Positions 1-9,385 of a stretch of DNA of 64,000 nucleotides are shown piece by piece (position 1 is the first letter of the stretch; each line of letters begins with the position of its first letter). The DNA comes from CBDCFV01 sp965216425 (GTDB taxonomy: Bacteria; Chloroflexota; Dehalococcoidia; Lucifugimonadales; UBA3495), in contig CBDCFV010000007.1 in NCBI GenBank assembly GCA_965216425.1, positions 806,001 through 870,000 of the forward strand, in the 5' to 3' direction. The notes under the pieces were generated by a model. It was not told where the DNA came from. It ran no database searches and was given only the letters and a program-made list of their open reading frames with translations. The position numbers were made by a program, and so were the translations under genes.

Positions 1-1
1 G

Positions 2-922
2 TCCTTTACCGCTACTGCCAACCTGGCCCCGTGGTTCCCCAAGTCACGTGGGCGGGCGTTGGGGTTGGCTGACGCAGGCAATCCCTTGGGGCAAGCCATT
101 TTTGCGCCTCTGACCCAAGCCATGATCGTCAGCATCGGCTGGCGCGGGGCATTCCGGGTGATCGGGCCGGTGTTCTTTCTCTTGGTAGCTCCCGCGAACT
201 ACCTGTTGCAGCGGGCCGCGCCCTCTGGAGCGGGCTCTCAAGGTGCGGGTGAAGCGGGGGAGTCTCAACCCGGACTGGGACCGCGCCCGGCCGCGGCGAA
301 CAGGAGACCCCAGGCCCGTATGACCGGGCGGCCTAGCTTACGCCCGGTGTTGCGCAGCATTCCCTTCTGGTGCTTGGTGGCGGCACGAACTTTTGCGGCC
401 CTGGGCAACCAACTGACGACGCTGCACATGGTGGCTTTCTTTGTGGCATCGGGGTACACACCGTTTCAGGCGGCGTCCACCATAGGAGTGGTGGGCTTGG
501 TCAGCTTGGGCGCGCGCCCCGTCACAGGAGCTTTATCCGACTATTTAGGCCGGGAATTGGTCTACACCGCGGGGCTGAGTATGCAGGTGGCCGGGGTCCT
601 GACGGTGCTGGTCTTCGGCAGCGGGACAAGCCTCTGGCCCTTAGCGCTGTTCGTGGGCTTGACCGGTCTGAGCGACGGCATTGCCGGGCTGGTGGTGGGA
701 GCCAAGGCGGCAGACCTGTTCCCTTCGTCCACCCTTGGGTCGGTGATGGGGATAGTGCAAAGCGGCAGGGGCTTGGGAATCATGGTCGGACCTGTCTTAG
801 GCGGGTTATTGTTCGACCTGAAGGGGGACTATTCCTTAGCGTTTTCCTTGGCCGTCTTTCTTTCATTGGCGGCCATCAGCGTCATGTGGGCTGCCAGGTT
901 CACCACCGTCAAAGCCAGCTAA
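2..922 (+). CDS. MFS transporter, C-terminal part (5'-truncated by window edge)
   Basis: This is the C-terminal portion of a major facilitator superfamily carrier, an inner-membrane secondary transporter of unknown substrate. The frame is already open at base 2 (reading SFTATANLAPWFPKSRGRAL), so the start lies outside the window. GWRGAF at about residue 48 is the usual post-TM signature of the first half. A charged Gly/Ser/Arg linker (about residues 80-115) separates it from the second six-helix half, which is seen as hydrophobic segments around FWCLVAARTFAALGN and GRGLGIMVGPVLGGLLFD. The gene ends with TAA at 920-922. Family assignment is firm; substrate and length of the missing part are unknown. 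Confidence 0.85.
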   Translation, partial: SFTATANLAPWFPKSRGRALGLADAGNPLGQAIFAPLTQAMIVSIGWRGAFRVIGPVFFLLVAPANYLLQRAAPSGAGSQGAGEAGESQPGLGPRPAAANRRPQARMTGRPSLRPVLRSIPFWCLVAARTFAALGNQLTTLHMVAFFVASGYTPFQAASTIGVVGLVSLGARPVTGALSDYLGRELVYTAGLSMQVAGVLTVLVFGSGTSLWPLALFVGLTGLSDGIAGLVVGAKAADLFPSSTLGSVMGIVQSGRGLGIMVGPVLGGLLFDLKGDYSLAFSLAVFLSLAAISVMWAARFTTVKAS

Positions 923-992
923 GAAACTATCTCGCAATAAGCTGTCCCCAAGTGTTCCCGCTGTTATCCCATAGTTGCTGAATCAAGCTCAT

Positions 993-1017
993 GGATTCCC
1001 GCCTGCGCGGGAATGAC
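993..1017. repeat. GGATTCCCGC hairpin repeat, copy 1
   Basis: A short palindrome with an 8-bp stem ATTCCCGC / GCGGGAAT and a CTGC loop lies in the gap after the MFS gene. Nearly the same sequence with the same loop recurs at 16448-16472. Both copies are preceded by AT(A)TGG-like sequence. It looks like a dispersed REP-like element rather than a terminator, as no T-run follows. Confidence 0.6.
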
Positions 1018-1111
1018 GGGTTTGCAGCAGAAATGACGCGTCAGGCAGTTCGCCAAATCTTAAGACAGTTACCAATAACCTACCGGGTTGGCCGCACCAG
1101 CCTGGTGACGA

Positions 1112-1723
1112 TCAGGGCCTGCCGTTGAACGGGGGGTATTCGTCCCGCAGCAACGAGGTGTAAACGTTCACCCGCGCACTCCACCTCAAGTACCCCAACG
1201 AGAAGTTAAAGAAACTTTGCGGATACCGCTGAAGGATGAGTACAGACCACCAGGTTATGAACACAACGACGAGGACGGCGATGGCGTAAAAAAACAATAT
1301 AATCCCGTGGGGGATACCGACGTACAACCAGCCGAGGAAGAACTTGAGCAGCGCATGGCGTCGGGAGAGCCGTTCCGGGTATTCCACCTCAAACGAGACA
1401 GGGCTGTACTCAGGCTTGGTGGAAAATGGAGGATATTCATCCGTCATGTAGTAGGACCAGTAAGCTTCGACTTGGGCGTGCCAGCGGTAATAGCCGACGA
1501 TAAAGCGGAACAAGCCATTCGGGTATCGGCCCGTTATGAGAATGGCGATGAAGGCAACGGGAATAACCAGCAGCGTCAATAAGGCATAGAAGAATAGAAT
1601 TATCCCGTGGGGTATCCCGACATAGAAGATTCCCAGGAAGCTCTTGAGCAACAGATGCCACCGGGACAATCGTTCGGGATAGATTACGTCGAAATGGACC
1701 GGAGTTCCTGTACCGGCGGCCAT
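1112..1723 (-). CDS. DUF4389-type membrane protein with tandem domain duplication
   Basis: Predicted inner-membrane protein of 203 aa made of two copies of the same roughly 90-residue unit. Each copy starts with a short beta-like stretch ending YPERLSR, followed by two hydrophobic segments (around GIPHGIILFFYA) and ending in DEYPPF. The layout matches DUF4389 proteins, whose function is unknown. The frame is open 50 codons further upstream, but ATG 1723 is preceded by AAGGAG at a good distance, so I take that start. There is no obvious operon partner: both neighbours are on the other strand. Internal duplication is seen directly; the family name is from memory. Confidence 0.7.
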   Translation of the reverse strand: MAAGTGTPVHFDVIYPERLSRWHLLLKSFLGIFYVGIPHGIILFFYALLTLLVIPVAFIAILITGRYPNGLFRFIVGYYRWHAQVEAYWSYYMTDEYPPFSTKPEYSPVSFEVEYPERLSRRHALLKFFLGWLYVGIPHGIILFFYAIAVLVVVFITWWSVLILQRYPQSFFNFSLGYLRWSARVNVYTSLLRDEYPPFNGRP

Positions 1724-1948
1724 GGGAATCTCCTTGGCGGTCCTGTGAGACCTCGATATTTTGATAGGCCCGGGTTGGACAGCATTTGGGGCACTTCCGG
1801 TCCCGCTTCCGCATTCTATCAAAGGCTGATTCCCAGATAGGTATCCACTCTGCACAGGCTTAGGTGTGTTCAAGCGATTTACTTAACCATTCGAGCCGGG
1901 CCGGAAAAGTCATATATAATATCCGTCAAGCTAAATTGGGAGGAACAC

Positions 1949-2998
1949 ATGGCTATCGAGATAGACCTGAGAGTGCCTTCCTGCGGCCCGGTTACGGAAG
2001 TAGCCGAGTTTGTGCAGCGATGCGAGGCCGCGGGATTTGACGGCGTCGGCATGCTGGACTCGCAGATGCTGGAACGCGACGTATTCGTCAGCATGGCATT
2101 GGCGGCGCAAGCCACTGAGCGTATCCGTATCTCCGCCGCGGTCTTGAACCCGGTCACCAGGCATTTGTCGGTAACGGCGTCGGCGGCCAAAACAGTGGCG
2201 GAGATTGCGCCAGACCGGGTGCAATTCTGGATCGGCCGCGGCTTCAGCTCAGTGCAGACGGTGGGCATTCGCCCGGCCACCGTGAGGCAGATGCGCCAAT
2301 CGGTGCTGACCCTCAAGAGCATCTTAGCAGGGGAGGAACTATCGTTCGGCCAAGGGACAAGTCACCCAGCAATCAGCCGAATGCGCTACGGCGACGATGC
2401 TGTGCCTCCAGTGTACATTGCCGCCGCTGGTCCCCGCACCATCGAGGTGGCCGGAGAAGTAGCGGACGGGGTGTTGATGCAAGTGGGCATCCATCCTAAA
2501 TCTGTGGAGTTAGCCCGCCAGCACTTGGAGATTGGAGCTAAACGGGCAGGTAGAAACCCTGACGACCTAGAGGTGGTGCTCACCGCTACGACGGCAATCC
2601 ACGAAGACCAGAAGGAAGCGCGGGAGATGGCGCGTCCGTTGTGCGCCCAGCGGTTGATAGAGGAGAGCTATGCGCCATACCTGAAGGCCGCCGGTCTGGA
2701 CCCTTCAGGATTCGAAATACCCCAAGGATTGCGGGAACTGTATCCCGACGTGCCACACGCGGAGGACTGGGAGGAAGCAAGACGGCTGTGCGCGTTCATA
2801 CCCGACGACCTGCTCGCGGAGTTGTGCGACACGATCGGGTTAGTGGGGACGCCGGAGTATTGCGTTGAGCGACTGCGGAAGGCCGAGGCCAACGGCATAA
2901 AGCACCTGTACTTAATGACTTCCGAGACGTACCAGTACCCACACCGGGAGCTTGCGGCGTTCAAAGAGACTATTTTCCCGGCACTGGGCCGGGGTTGA
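1949..2998 (+). CDS. LLM-class F420/flavin-dependent oxidoreductase
   Basis: A 349-aa luciferase-like TIM-barrel protein of the type named methylene-tetrahydromethanopterin reductase-like or F420-dependent oxidoreductase. Visible marks are the N-terminal strand and helix with VAEFVQRCEAAGFDGVGMLD, the ATERIRISAAVLNPVTRH block, the GRGFSS loop and PPVYIAAAGPRTIEVAGEVA, which in the family contacts cofactor phosphate. RBS GGAGG lies 6 nt before ATG. The stop overlaps the start of the next gene, so the two are probably co-transcribed. Substrate cannot be read from sequence; hydride transfer on small organics is inference from the family. Confidence 0.85.
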   Translation: MAIEIDLRVPSCGPVTEVAEFVQRCEAAGFDGVGMLDSQMLERDVFVSMALAAQATERIRISAAVLNPVTRHLSVTASAAKTVAEIAPDRVQFWIGRGFSSVQTVGIRPATVRQMRQSVLTLKSILAGEELSFGQGTSHPAISRMRYGDDAVPPVYIAAAGPRTIEVAGEVADGVLMQVGIHPKSVELARQHLEIGAKRAGRNPDDLEVVLTATTAIHEDQKEAREMARPLCAQRLIEESYAPYLKAAGLDPSGFEIPQGLRELYPDVPHAEDWEEARRLCAFIPDDLLAELCDTIGLVGTPEYCVERLRKAEANGIKHLYLMTSETYQYPHRELAAFKETIFPALGRG

Positions 2999-4431
2999 TG
3001 CCGCTTCGCCAATGTTGGTCTCCTCCGAATGCAGTGGGTAGTGAAAACGTTTCGCAAGTAGTCCGCCATATCATTTTGGTGCTGGTGGTTGCGGTTGGAC
3101 CAATCCTGATAGCGTGCAGCGCACCGGAGGCGGAAACTGGAAGAGCCGTTACTCCAACGCCTTTTGCGCGAACATCCACCGTGGCCCCCATAACCGACGA
3201 GGTGAGTTCACCCAGCCCTACGGAGACGCTTATTCGTCAGCCGACGGCGCCTCCGGCGCCGTCATCGCCCGGCACAGCCGCTCCCACCGCTCATCCAACC
3301 CCAAGTCATTGGCCTGCCACACAGTCCGCCGCTGTGACGCCCCTGCAACCTGTGAGGGTCTCTCCGGTGTTTCCCAAGCTGGGCTTCGAGAGGCTAACCA
3401 ACCTCGCCCAGCCGGCAGGCGCAGGCAATTTGTTGTTCGTAACGGAGCAAGCGGGGCTTATCCACAGTTTCGTCAACGATCCCGATGTAGCTGAGTCTTT
3501 CGTTTTTCTGGACATCACGGACAGGGTTAGCACAAAGGGGAACGAGGAGGGTTTGCTGGGGATGGCGTTCGATCCGGACTACAGCGAGAACGGCAGGTTC
3601 TACGTATACTACTCCGCCTCAAACCCCAGAAGGTCGGTGTTGTCCCGCTTTCAGACGCCCCCCAACAATACGGATCGTGCCGACGCCACCAGCGAAATCA
3701 TCGTCATGGAGATACCCCAGCCCTACAGCAACCACAACGGCGGTCAACTGGCCTTCGGCCCGGACGGATACCTTTACGTAGGACTGGGGGACGGCGGAAG
3801 CGCGGGCGACCCGAAGGCGAACGGGCAGGACCTCGGGGCGCTGTTGGGATCAGTGCTACGTATCGACGTTTCCCTGGGAACGGACCGCCGCGGCTATGGG
3901 ATACCCAATGACAATCCCTTCTCCGGCGTTGAAGGAGCGCGGGAAGAAATCTGGGCCTACGGCCTGCGGAACCCTTGGCGGTTTTCATTTGACCGGGAGA
4001 CCGGCCAAATGTGGCTGGGCGACGTGGGGCAGCACCTTTGGGAGGAGATAGACCTTATACAAAAGGGCGGCAACTACGGCTGGAATGTCATGGAGGGCGA
4101 GCATTGCTTTCGACCCAAGACCGGATGTGATACGGCAGGGCTGGAGCCGCCGATGTTTGAATACGGCAGTTCGGAAGGGTGTTCGATAATAGGGGGTTAC
4201 GTGTATCGAGGCAACCGGCTGCCGTCCCTTTGGGGCGCTTACGTCTACGCCGATTATTGCTCGGGCAGCATTTGGGCCCTTCGGCAAGACGATGGTTCGG
4301 TTACAGACCAGCGGTTGATCGCCAGCCTCGACAGACAAATCACTTCTTTTGGACAGGATCGGGAGGGCAATCTGTACGTTCTGACCCAAAATTCCGGGAT
4401 TTACGAGTTGGTGGAGCAGGGGCCGCCGTGA
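2998..4431 (+). CDS. PQQ-type glucose/sorbosone dehydrogenase-like lipoprotein
   Basis: Secreted lipoprotein of about 477 aa. A hydrophobic stretch ends in the lipobox LIAC (Cys about residue 40), followed by a Pro/Thr/Ser-rich linker to about residue 120 and a six-bladed propeller of the glucose/sorbosone dehydrogenase family. Family landmarks are EEGLLGMAFDPDY, NHNGGQLAFGPDGYLYVG (His of the PQQ/calcium site), GLRNPWRFSFD and GDVGQ. The family oxidises sugars or other alcohols outside the cytoplasm using PQQ; many members have unknown substrates. ATG 2998 overlaps the LLM stop (TGATG); TTG 2995 is an alternative start. No pqq biosynthesis genes are in the window. Confidence 0.85.
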   Translation: MPLRQCWSPPNAVGSENVSQVVRHIILVLVVAVGPILIACSAPEAETGRAVTPTPFARTSTVAPITDEVSSPSPTETLIRQPTAPPAPSSPGTAAPTAHPTPSHWPATQSAAVTPLQPVRVSPVFPKLGFERLTNLAQPAGAGNLLFVTEQAGLIHSFVNDPDVAESFVFLDITDRVSTKGNEEGLLGMAFDPDYSENGRFYVYYSASNPRRSVLSRFQTPPNNTDRADATSEIIVMEIPQPYSNHNGGQLAFGPDGYLYVGLGDGGSAGDPKANGQDLGALLGSVLRIDVSLGTDRRGYGIPNDNPFSGVEGAREEIWAYGLRNPWRFSFDRETGQMWLGDVGQHLWEEIDLIQKGGNYGWNVMEGEHCFRPKTGCDTAGLEPPMFEYGSSEGCSIIGGYVYRGNRLPSLWGAYVYADYCSGSIWALRQDDGSVTDQRLIASLDRQITSFGQDREGNLYVLTQNSGIYELVEQGPP

Positions 4432-4470
4432 GGCGCGAAATGGTTAGAGCTAAGGAACGTGGTGACGTAT

Positions 4471-4690
4471 CTACGGAGCGGCTGCCTTGGACCGAGAATG
4501 CAAAGACTCCAACAACTTGCGCGACGCGGCGGCGATCTCATCGACCGCCACTTCGAAGCACTCCGAGTTGGCTCGGGAAGGATGGCGATAGCCGCTGATT
4601 TTGCGGACGAATTGCAGGGCGGCTTCCCTGACCTCGGCGTCTTGTGGGGGGGCTGCCGGGGCTTCGCAATACCTTTATGCTACGGCACAT
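4471..4690 (-). pseudogene. DUF2277 protein, frameshifted in a 7-G tract
   Basis: Too short and broken to stand out as an open frame. From ATG 4690 (GAGG 8 nt upstream) the minus strand reads MCRSIKVLRSPGSP, the invariant start of DUF2277 proteins. Past the homopolymer at 4646-4652 the family sequence continues in the next frame as EVREAALQFVRKISGYRH through ASRKLLESLHSRS to the stop at 4471-4473. Removing one base of the tract gives a complete 72-aa protein of normal family length. Function of DUF2277 is unknown. Either a recent frameshift or a homopolymer sequencing error. The plus-strand frame over this stretch is a shadow. Confidence 0.75.
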
Positions 4691-4813
4691 AGTACAACCT
4701 CAACCATTCAATCCTGCATCTGTCCCCGGTCCCTGAACCGAATATCTTGGTAGAATGACCTCGCTACTTCACAAGCAATTTTCTCGACACGTTCTAACTA
4801 CGGAGAAACTACG

Positions 4814-6007
4814 ATGACAAGTCCCACGATCACCATCCCGGACGCGTTGAACGCCTTTTGCTTAGACACTGACGCCTATCTGGCGGGCAAGGCCGATGGG
4901 CCGTTGGCTGGCATGACCTTCGCCGCTAAAGACATCCTTGACGTGATCGGCCACGTTACCGGCGGCGGCAACCCGGACTGGAAAGCGACTCACCAACCAG
5001 CGGGGAAAACGGCTTGGGCAGTCCAAGTGTTGGTGGACGCCGGGGCCACCATGGTTGGGAAGACAATCACCGACGAACTGACCAGAGGCATTTTCGGCGA
5101 AAACGCTCACTACGGCACGCCCACAAATCCCCGCGCTCCGGGGCACGTGCCCGGCGGGTCGTCCAGCGGGTCGGCATCGGCGGTGGCCGGGGGGCTGGTC
5201 GATTTTGCGTTGGGATCGGACACTGGCGGGTCGGTGCGTATTCCGTCCAGCTTCTGCGGCCTGTATGGTATCCGTCCCACTCATGGAAGAATACCTTTGG
5301 ACGGCATACTGCTGCAAGCGCCCAGCTACGACACCATCGGCTGGTTCGCCACGAACGTGGATACCTTCTTTCGCGTTGGGCAGGTGCTTCTGGGCGGCGA
5401 AATCCCGCCGGCACGGCCCCAGAGGGTAGTTATCGCCGAGGACGCTTTGGAAATAGCTGACCCGAGGGTGGTGGAGGCGCTGTCTCCCCACATCGACCGT
5501 TTGACCGGGCTGGTTGGCAATTCCACTAGGGAACGCTTATCCCCAAACGGTCTTATCGATTGGTCGGCTCAACAGCAGACTCTTCAGGGCCGGGAGGGGT
5601 GGGAAACGGCGCGGGACTGGCTGGACCGGACGAATCCCCGGTTGAGTTTCGAGGTTGGCGACCGGTACGGCGGAGCAAGAGCCATCACCGATGCCGAGGT
5701 AGAGGCTGCCCGGGCCGCGCGGTTGGAAATACTGAAACGGATGGAAGACGTGCTGGCCAGCGGAAGTTTCGTGTGTCTGCCCACCGCGCCCAGTCCGGCC
5801 CCACCGACAGGTCAACGGCGTTCGGACCGAGACCCCCTCCGGGCACGAATCAGCGCATTGACCAGCATAGCAGGCACCATTGGCGCACCGCAAGTCAATC
5901 TCCCTTTGGCAGAGGTGGACGGAATGCCGGTGGGGTTGTCCCTCATCGGGCCGAGGGGCTCCGATGAGGGACTTATCGGTTTCGTGCGGGAGGTCGCTGC
6001 GTTTTAG
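4814..6007 (+). CDS. Amidase (amidase signature family)
   Basis: A 397-aa cytoplasmic amidase of the Ser-cisSer-Lys family, which hydrolyses carboxylic amides to acid plus ammonia. The catalytic triad can be placed: Lys in TFAAKD (about residue 39), the cis-Ser in PGGSSSGSASAVAGG (about 115-130), and the nucleophile in GSDTGGSVRIPSSFCGLYG (about 138-156). At under 400 aa it is shorter than GatA (about 480) and nearer in size to indole-acetamide-type amidases, and no gatB/gatC neighbours exist, so tRNA amidation is unlikely. RBS GGAG precedes ATG. Substrate unknown. Confidence 0.88.
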   Translation: MTSPTITIPDALNAFCLDTDAYLAGKADGPLAGMTFAAKDILDVIGHVTGGGNPDWKATHQPAGKTAWAVQVLVDAGATMVGKTITDELTRGIFGENAHYGTPTNPRAPGHVPGGSSSGSASAVAGGLVDFALGSDTGGSVRIPSSFCGLYGIRPTHGRIPLDGILLQAPSYDTIGWFATNVDTFFRVGQVLLGGEIPPARPQRVVIAEDALEIADPRVVEALSPHIDRLTGLVGNSTRERLSPNGLIDWSAQQQTLQGREGWETARDWLDRTNPRLSFEVGDRYGGARAITDAEVEAARAARLEILKRMEDVLASGSFVCLPTAPSPAPPTGQRRSDRDPLRARISALTSIAGTIGAPQVNLPLAEVDGMPVGLSLIGPRGSDEGLIGFVREVAAF

Positions 6008-6027
6008 CCTCACACGCAGGTCACGAG

Positions 6028-6846
6028 TCAGTAGTAAACGGAGTTGCCCACGCCGCCGTTGGCCGATATAAGTTCTCCGGTGATCGACTGGGCTTGCACC
6101 GAGGACAAGAACACGGTTAAGAACCCGATCTCCGAAGCGTCGACCATGCGGCAGATGGCGTTGCCCCTGGGTGAGCCGGCGGCAAAGTCGCCTGCCTCCA
6201 CTTCCTCAGGGGTGACACTCATTTGGGCGGCCCGCTCGGCCAGCATCACAGCAGTGCGCTCCGTGCGGGTGGTGCCGGGATGAATGCAGTTAACGGTAAT
6301 CCCGAACCGGCCCAGTTGGTTTGACAGGGTCTTGGTCATGTGCACCATAGACACGTTGCGCGCGCCGCCGCTGAGGTTGCCGGCAACGCGGGCGTTGCCG
6401 CCGCTGATATTGATGATGCGGCCCCAGCCCTGCTCCTTCAGGTAAGGAATAGCGGCGCGGGCACACCGCAAAGCGCCAACGTACTTCACGTCAAAATCGC
6501 TTAACAGGTCATCTTCGTTGACGCTCTCAATGGGGCCGGTCGCCGTGGCCGAACCGCCCGGCAGTGACGCGCTGTTGACCAGGATATGCAGGCCGCCAAG
6601 CCTGCTTGCCGCTTCCGAAACGACCTGATCAACCTGCTCCCTGCTAGTCACGTCCAAGGCCAACGGTATGATCCGCCGCCCCGTCTCGTCTTCCAATTCC
6701 CGGGCCGTGTTCTCCAGCTCGGAAACGGTGCGCGACGCTATGGCCACGTCTACTCCCTCCAGCGCCAATTCGCGGGCGATGGCCTTGCCGATACCGCGGC
6801 CTCCGCCGCCCACCAAAGCGTATTTACCTTGCAGTCCGAAGTCCAT
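6028..6846 (-). CDS. SDR family oxidoreductase
   Basis: A classical short-chain dehydrogenase/reductase of 272 aa, acting with NAD(P)H. The nucleotide-binding motif GGGGRGIGKAIA is at residues 13-24 and LVNSAS replaces the usual NNAG. The usual catalytic YxxxK position is altered: after the Ser-bearing strand IINISGGNARVAG the segment reads GGARNVSMVHMTKT, with no clear Tyr four residues before the Lys. This makes it an atypical SDR that may be a divergent enoyl-reductase-like or inactive member. AGGAGG precedes ATG 6846. The gene may share a transcript with the GlcG-like gene upstream (27-nt gap). Confidence 0.85.
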   Translation of the reverse strand: MDFGLQGKYALVGGGGRGIGKAIARELALEGVDVAIASRTVSELENTARELEDETGRRIIPLALDVTSREQVDQVVSEAASRLGGLHILVNSASLPGGSATATGPIESVNEDDLLSDFDVKYVGALRCARAAIPYLKEQGWGRIINISGGNARVAGNLSGGARNVSMVHMTKTLSNQLGRFGITVNCIHPGTTRTERTAVMLAERAAQMSVTPEEVEAGDFAAGSPRGNAICRMVDASEIGFLTVFLSSVQAQSITGELISANGGVGNSVYY

Positions 6847-6872
6847 TGGGACGCCTCCTGATCAAATTAATG

Positions 6873-7283
6873 CTACAGGCCCATAGCCTCCAAGCCCGCC
6901 CTGGAAACGTCTTCATCCCTCTGTCCACTGGGGTACCCGCCGACGCCAATGCCACCGAGGATGACGCCGTCCTTCATTATCACTAAGCCGCCTTGGCCGT
7001 TGGTAAGATTCGGGTCACCCATCTCGGAAATGCTGCGGCCTCGGGAATGGAGCCCTTCCGCATGAGCGCCGCTGTTCTGGCCCAGGATGGCGGAAGTGTA
7101 GGCCTTGCGCAGGCAGTGACGCTTGCTGAAGACCCGCAGGTTGTCCATAGCGGCGTAGGCCAGCAGGTTGCCGGCGGAGTCCACAATAGCCATGGCAATG
7201 GGCTCGTTCGGCAACTGCATGCCCTTGTCGATCATCGCTTTCATAGCGGCTTGTACCTGTTGGAATGACGGTGATTCTGCCAT
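6873..7283 (-). CDS. GlcG/HbpS family (heme-degrading-like) protein
   Basis: A 136-aa single-domain protein of the GlcG/HbpS/PduO-C fold. Landmarks are PIAMAIVDSAGNLLAYAAMD near residue 30, RKAYTSAILGQ, and the terminal GGIGVGGYPSGQRDEDVSRAGLEA typical of the family's C-terminal helix (shown here only as key residues GVGG and D-x-DVSRAG). Members bind heme or cobalamin or are of unknown role next to oxidoreductases. It lies 27 nt upstream of an SDR on the same strand, consistent with an accessory role to that enzyme. RBS GAGGAG precedes ATG. Confidence 0.8.
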   Translation of the reverse strand: MAESPSFQQVQAAMKAMIDKGMQLPNEPIAMAIVDSAGNLLAYAAMDNLRVFSKRHCLRKAYTSAILGQNSGAHAEGLHSRGRSISEMGDPNLTNGQGGLVIMKDGVILGGIGVGGYPSGQRDEDVSRAGLEAMGL

Positions 7284-7431
7284 TAAAGTCTCCTCTCCAG
7301 TAGGTTAGTGATTGCGGCGCGCTGCCGCACTTGAGTTAGACCGACTATATATTACACTGGTGTTCAAGCCTGTGGTGACAGGGGAGGACAATCGGATTGG
7401 TAACGGTGGGATGTGCGACTATGCAGTCTGT

Positions 7432-8205
7432 TTAAGGTGCGCCCCCGACTAATATCGCGCGGTTGCCTATGGGCTGCACCGGACGGTTGTTAACACCGCC
7501 GCTCAACGCCAGTAGGTTGTCGACCTGTTCGAGTGAAATCGTTGCTGTCTTGGACATCACGTACCAGCTAACCGGCTCATGGCACGGGGGCGTCGTCTTC
7601 GAGCCGTTATAGCGGTAATAGCTGCTTTGGCCCGGTGCGTAACTGCCAGCATTGAGCGCAAGTCTGTCGCTTACGCTGTCGCCAGCAGCCGGGGCTTCAT
7701 CCAGCATCCCCTGTACCAAGGGGCTGGGCGCGCCCAGCCCGAGCAGCAGCGCGACCACCGCCAAGTTACCGTCGCCATCCGCATGGACCAAGTGCAGTTC
7801 CGCCGCAAAGCTCGCGCCGTCTATCCGATGTTCCGAGGGTGAATGAAAGTGTGCTGACTTCAGTTCGGACGTCTGCTGCCCAACGGTCATAATGTTGCCC
7901 GGTCCGTAGTCAATGTGCACTAACTTACCATCGTTTCGCACTGCTGCCACGTCGCTGACGTACGAAAACAAAATTGGCCCGGCATCGCCCTTTTCGTATC
8001 CGGTGATGTCGACCGGCGACTGCTGCTCACCGTCGGTGCAAGTTGCGTACCCTTGAGACAGTGAGGCCCAATTTTCTGGCGCACCTGGCCCATCATATCC
8101 CCACTCGACGCCGTTAACGGCAGTTTGCCCCGCCTTGCCGTTACATCCCGCAACTGCGAGCATGGTCAATAGAACGTACACCGTTAGCAGACATGGGATT
8201 TTCAT
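7432..8205 (-). CDS. Alpha-type carbonic anhydrase, lipoprotein
   Basis: A 257-aa exported zinc enzyme that interconverts CO2 and bicarbonate. ATG 8205 gives a lipoprotein signal ending LAVAGC (Cys about residue 20); the upstream open frame lacks support. Alpha-class marks are WGYDGPGAPENW, QQSPVDITGY, the zinc-ligand strand SAHFHSPSEH followed by ELHLVH (third His), and NGSKTTPPC near the C-terminus. The coding sequence around 7719-7738 holds a perfect 20-bp palindrome (GGGCTGGGCG and its complement) that fits normal coding of GLGAPSP. It would act at the outer face of the membrane. Confidence 0.9.
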   Translation of the reverse strand: MKIPCLLTVYVLLTMLAVAGCNGKAGQTAVNGVEWGYDGPGAPENWASLSQGYATCTDGEQQSPVDITGYEKGDAGPILFSYVSDVAAVRNDGKLVHIDYGPGNIMTVGQQTSELKSAHFHSPSEHRIDGASFAAELHLVHADGDGNLAVVALLLGLGAPSPLVQGMLDEAPAAGDSVSDRLALNAGSYAPGQSSYYRYNGSKTTPPCHEPVSWYVMSKTATISLEQVDNLLALSGGVNNRPVQPIGNRAILVGGAP

Positions 8206-8287
8206 AGCTTTCTCAACGGTGCAGTGGCGCTTGACGAGAGAGGGTACGTGAAAAGGTTGTCTGGGCAACAGCCGCCAAGGCACGTGG

Positions 8288-8844
8288 TTAACGCTGTGGG
8301 CGGAACATACGCCAGACAGGCGCAGGAAAGCCGGGGAGCAATTCCGCGTCTTTAGGTTCGTCGTCCTCACCCAGGGGTTGCGGGTCGGCATCTTGGCAGT
8401 AGACGGTTACGATGTTGCGTTCCAGGTCCGCTACCCATACTTGTTGCTAGCCATAGCTGAGCCACATCCACGCTTTTGCCGCCATTTCGGGGTTGGAGTT
8501 GCGTGGTGACTTGACCTCGACCGCCAAGTCGGGCTCCAGGTTGGGGTAGCCTTGAGTACCTCGCAGTATGCGACCCGGCACTATCCAAGCCAAGTCGTGG
8601 CAGCGGACCGTGTCAGGGTCAAAGTCCAAGTGGTAGCCGGGTTCACCTACGCGCAAGTCTCCATAATTGCTCGTTGCCACATAGTGAGCTAATGCGTAAG
8701 TAACCCAAACCAGTACCATCGCGTGCGGGTCTCCGGTTCCCATTTTTCGACTAACACTCCCCTGATAAGCTCGTACCGTTCGCCTTCTCCACGTGGAAGC
8801 CTCAGGAGTTCGCCGGCGGCTATCAGTTTACTTGTGGTAGTCAT
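8288..8844 (-). pseudogene. Uma2/DUF820 family endonuclease, frameshift plus premature stop
   Basis: Remains of a Uma2-type (PD-(D/E)XK-like) protein of about 185 aa. Start ATG 8844 gives MTTTSKLIAAGELLRLP and ELIRGVLVEK. The frame then breaks in a 5-base A/T tract (8743-8747); adding one base joins it to MGTGDPHAMVLVWVTYA, DPDTVRCHDLAW and the catalytic-type strand DLAVEVKSP. A TAG at 8447-8449 then interrupts, after which family sequence continues (QQVWVADLERNIVTVY ... LLPGFPAPVW) to TAA 8288-8290. Two independent lesions argue for true decay. Uma2 genes are commonly multicopy in Chloroflexota and cyanobacteria; role unknown. Confidence 0.8.
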
Positions 8845-9385
8845 AGTCCATCCGCCAGTTTGACAAAGTGAGCGCATTGTAGCATGAGCAACGATTGTCC
8901 AGACTCGATCCGATCGGCATTTGATGATGCTATCCCTTAGCGTTATTATTGCCTTAGTGGAACGGTTTAGCCCGAATCCACCGAAGGACGGCCTTTGGGA
9001 CAGCCCTTGAAGAAGCCAGAGGGTGCTCCTCTGAATCTGGGATAATGGTTTTGAAACACGAAACCAACCCCGGAAAAGGAGCACTCAATAGATGCTACCA
9101 CTTGAGCGCCCCGACCGCATCCGTGTCTCCTTCGACGATCACCGCCTGGTGGCCAATGCCGGGCTGATCCTGCCGGCCACCCTCGCCCTGCGCCTGGGCC
9201 TGCCCGAACTCGTCCGGCAGCGCCTCGACCTGGGCAATGCCCCGGGGCGGGCCAACACCGGCGACAAGATGATGACCCTGGTTGCGTCTGCGCTGGCTGG
9301 TGGCGACTGCATCGACGACGCCGACGTGTTGCGCACCGGCGGGACCGCCCGCGCCCTGGGCGGCACAGTCAAGGCGCCGTCCACC

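Noticed and set aside
4459..4692. 77-codon plus-strand frame
   Set aside because: Opposite strand encodes the DUF2277 sequence, which explains the region.
7719..7738. Perfect 20-bp palindrome within the carbonic anhydrase gene
   Set aside because: It codes for ordinary family sequence (GLGAPSP) in frame, with no sign of insertion; not part of the hairpin families.
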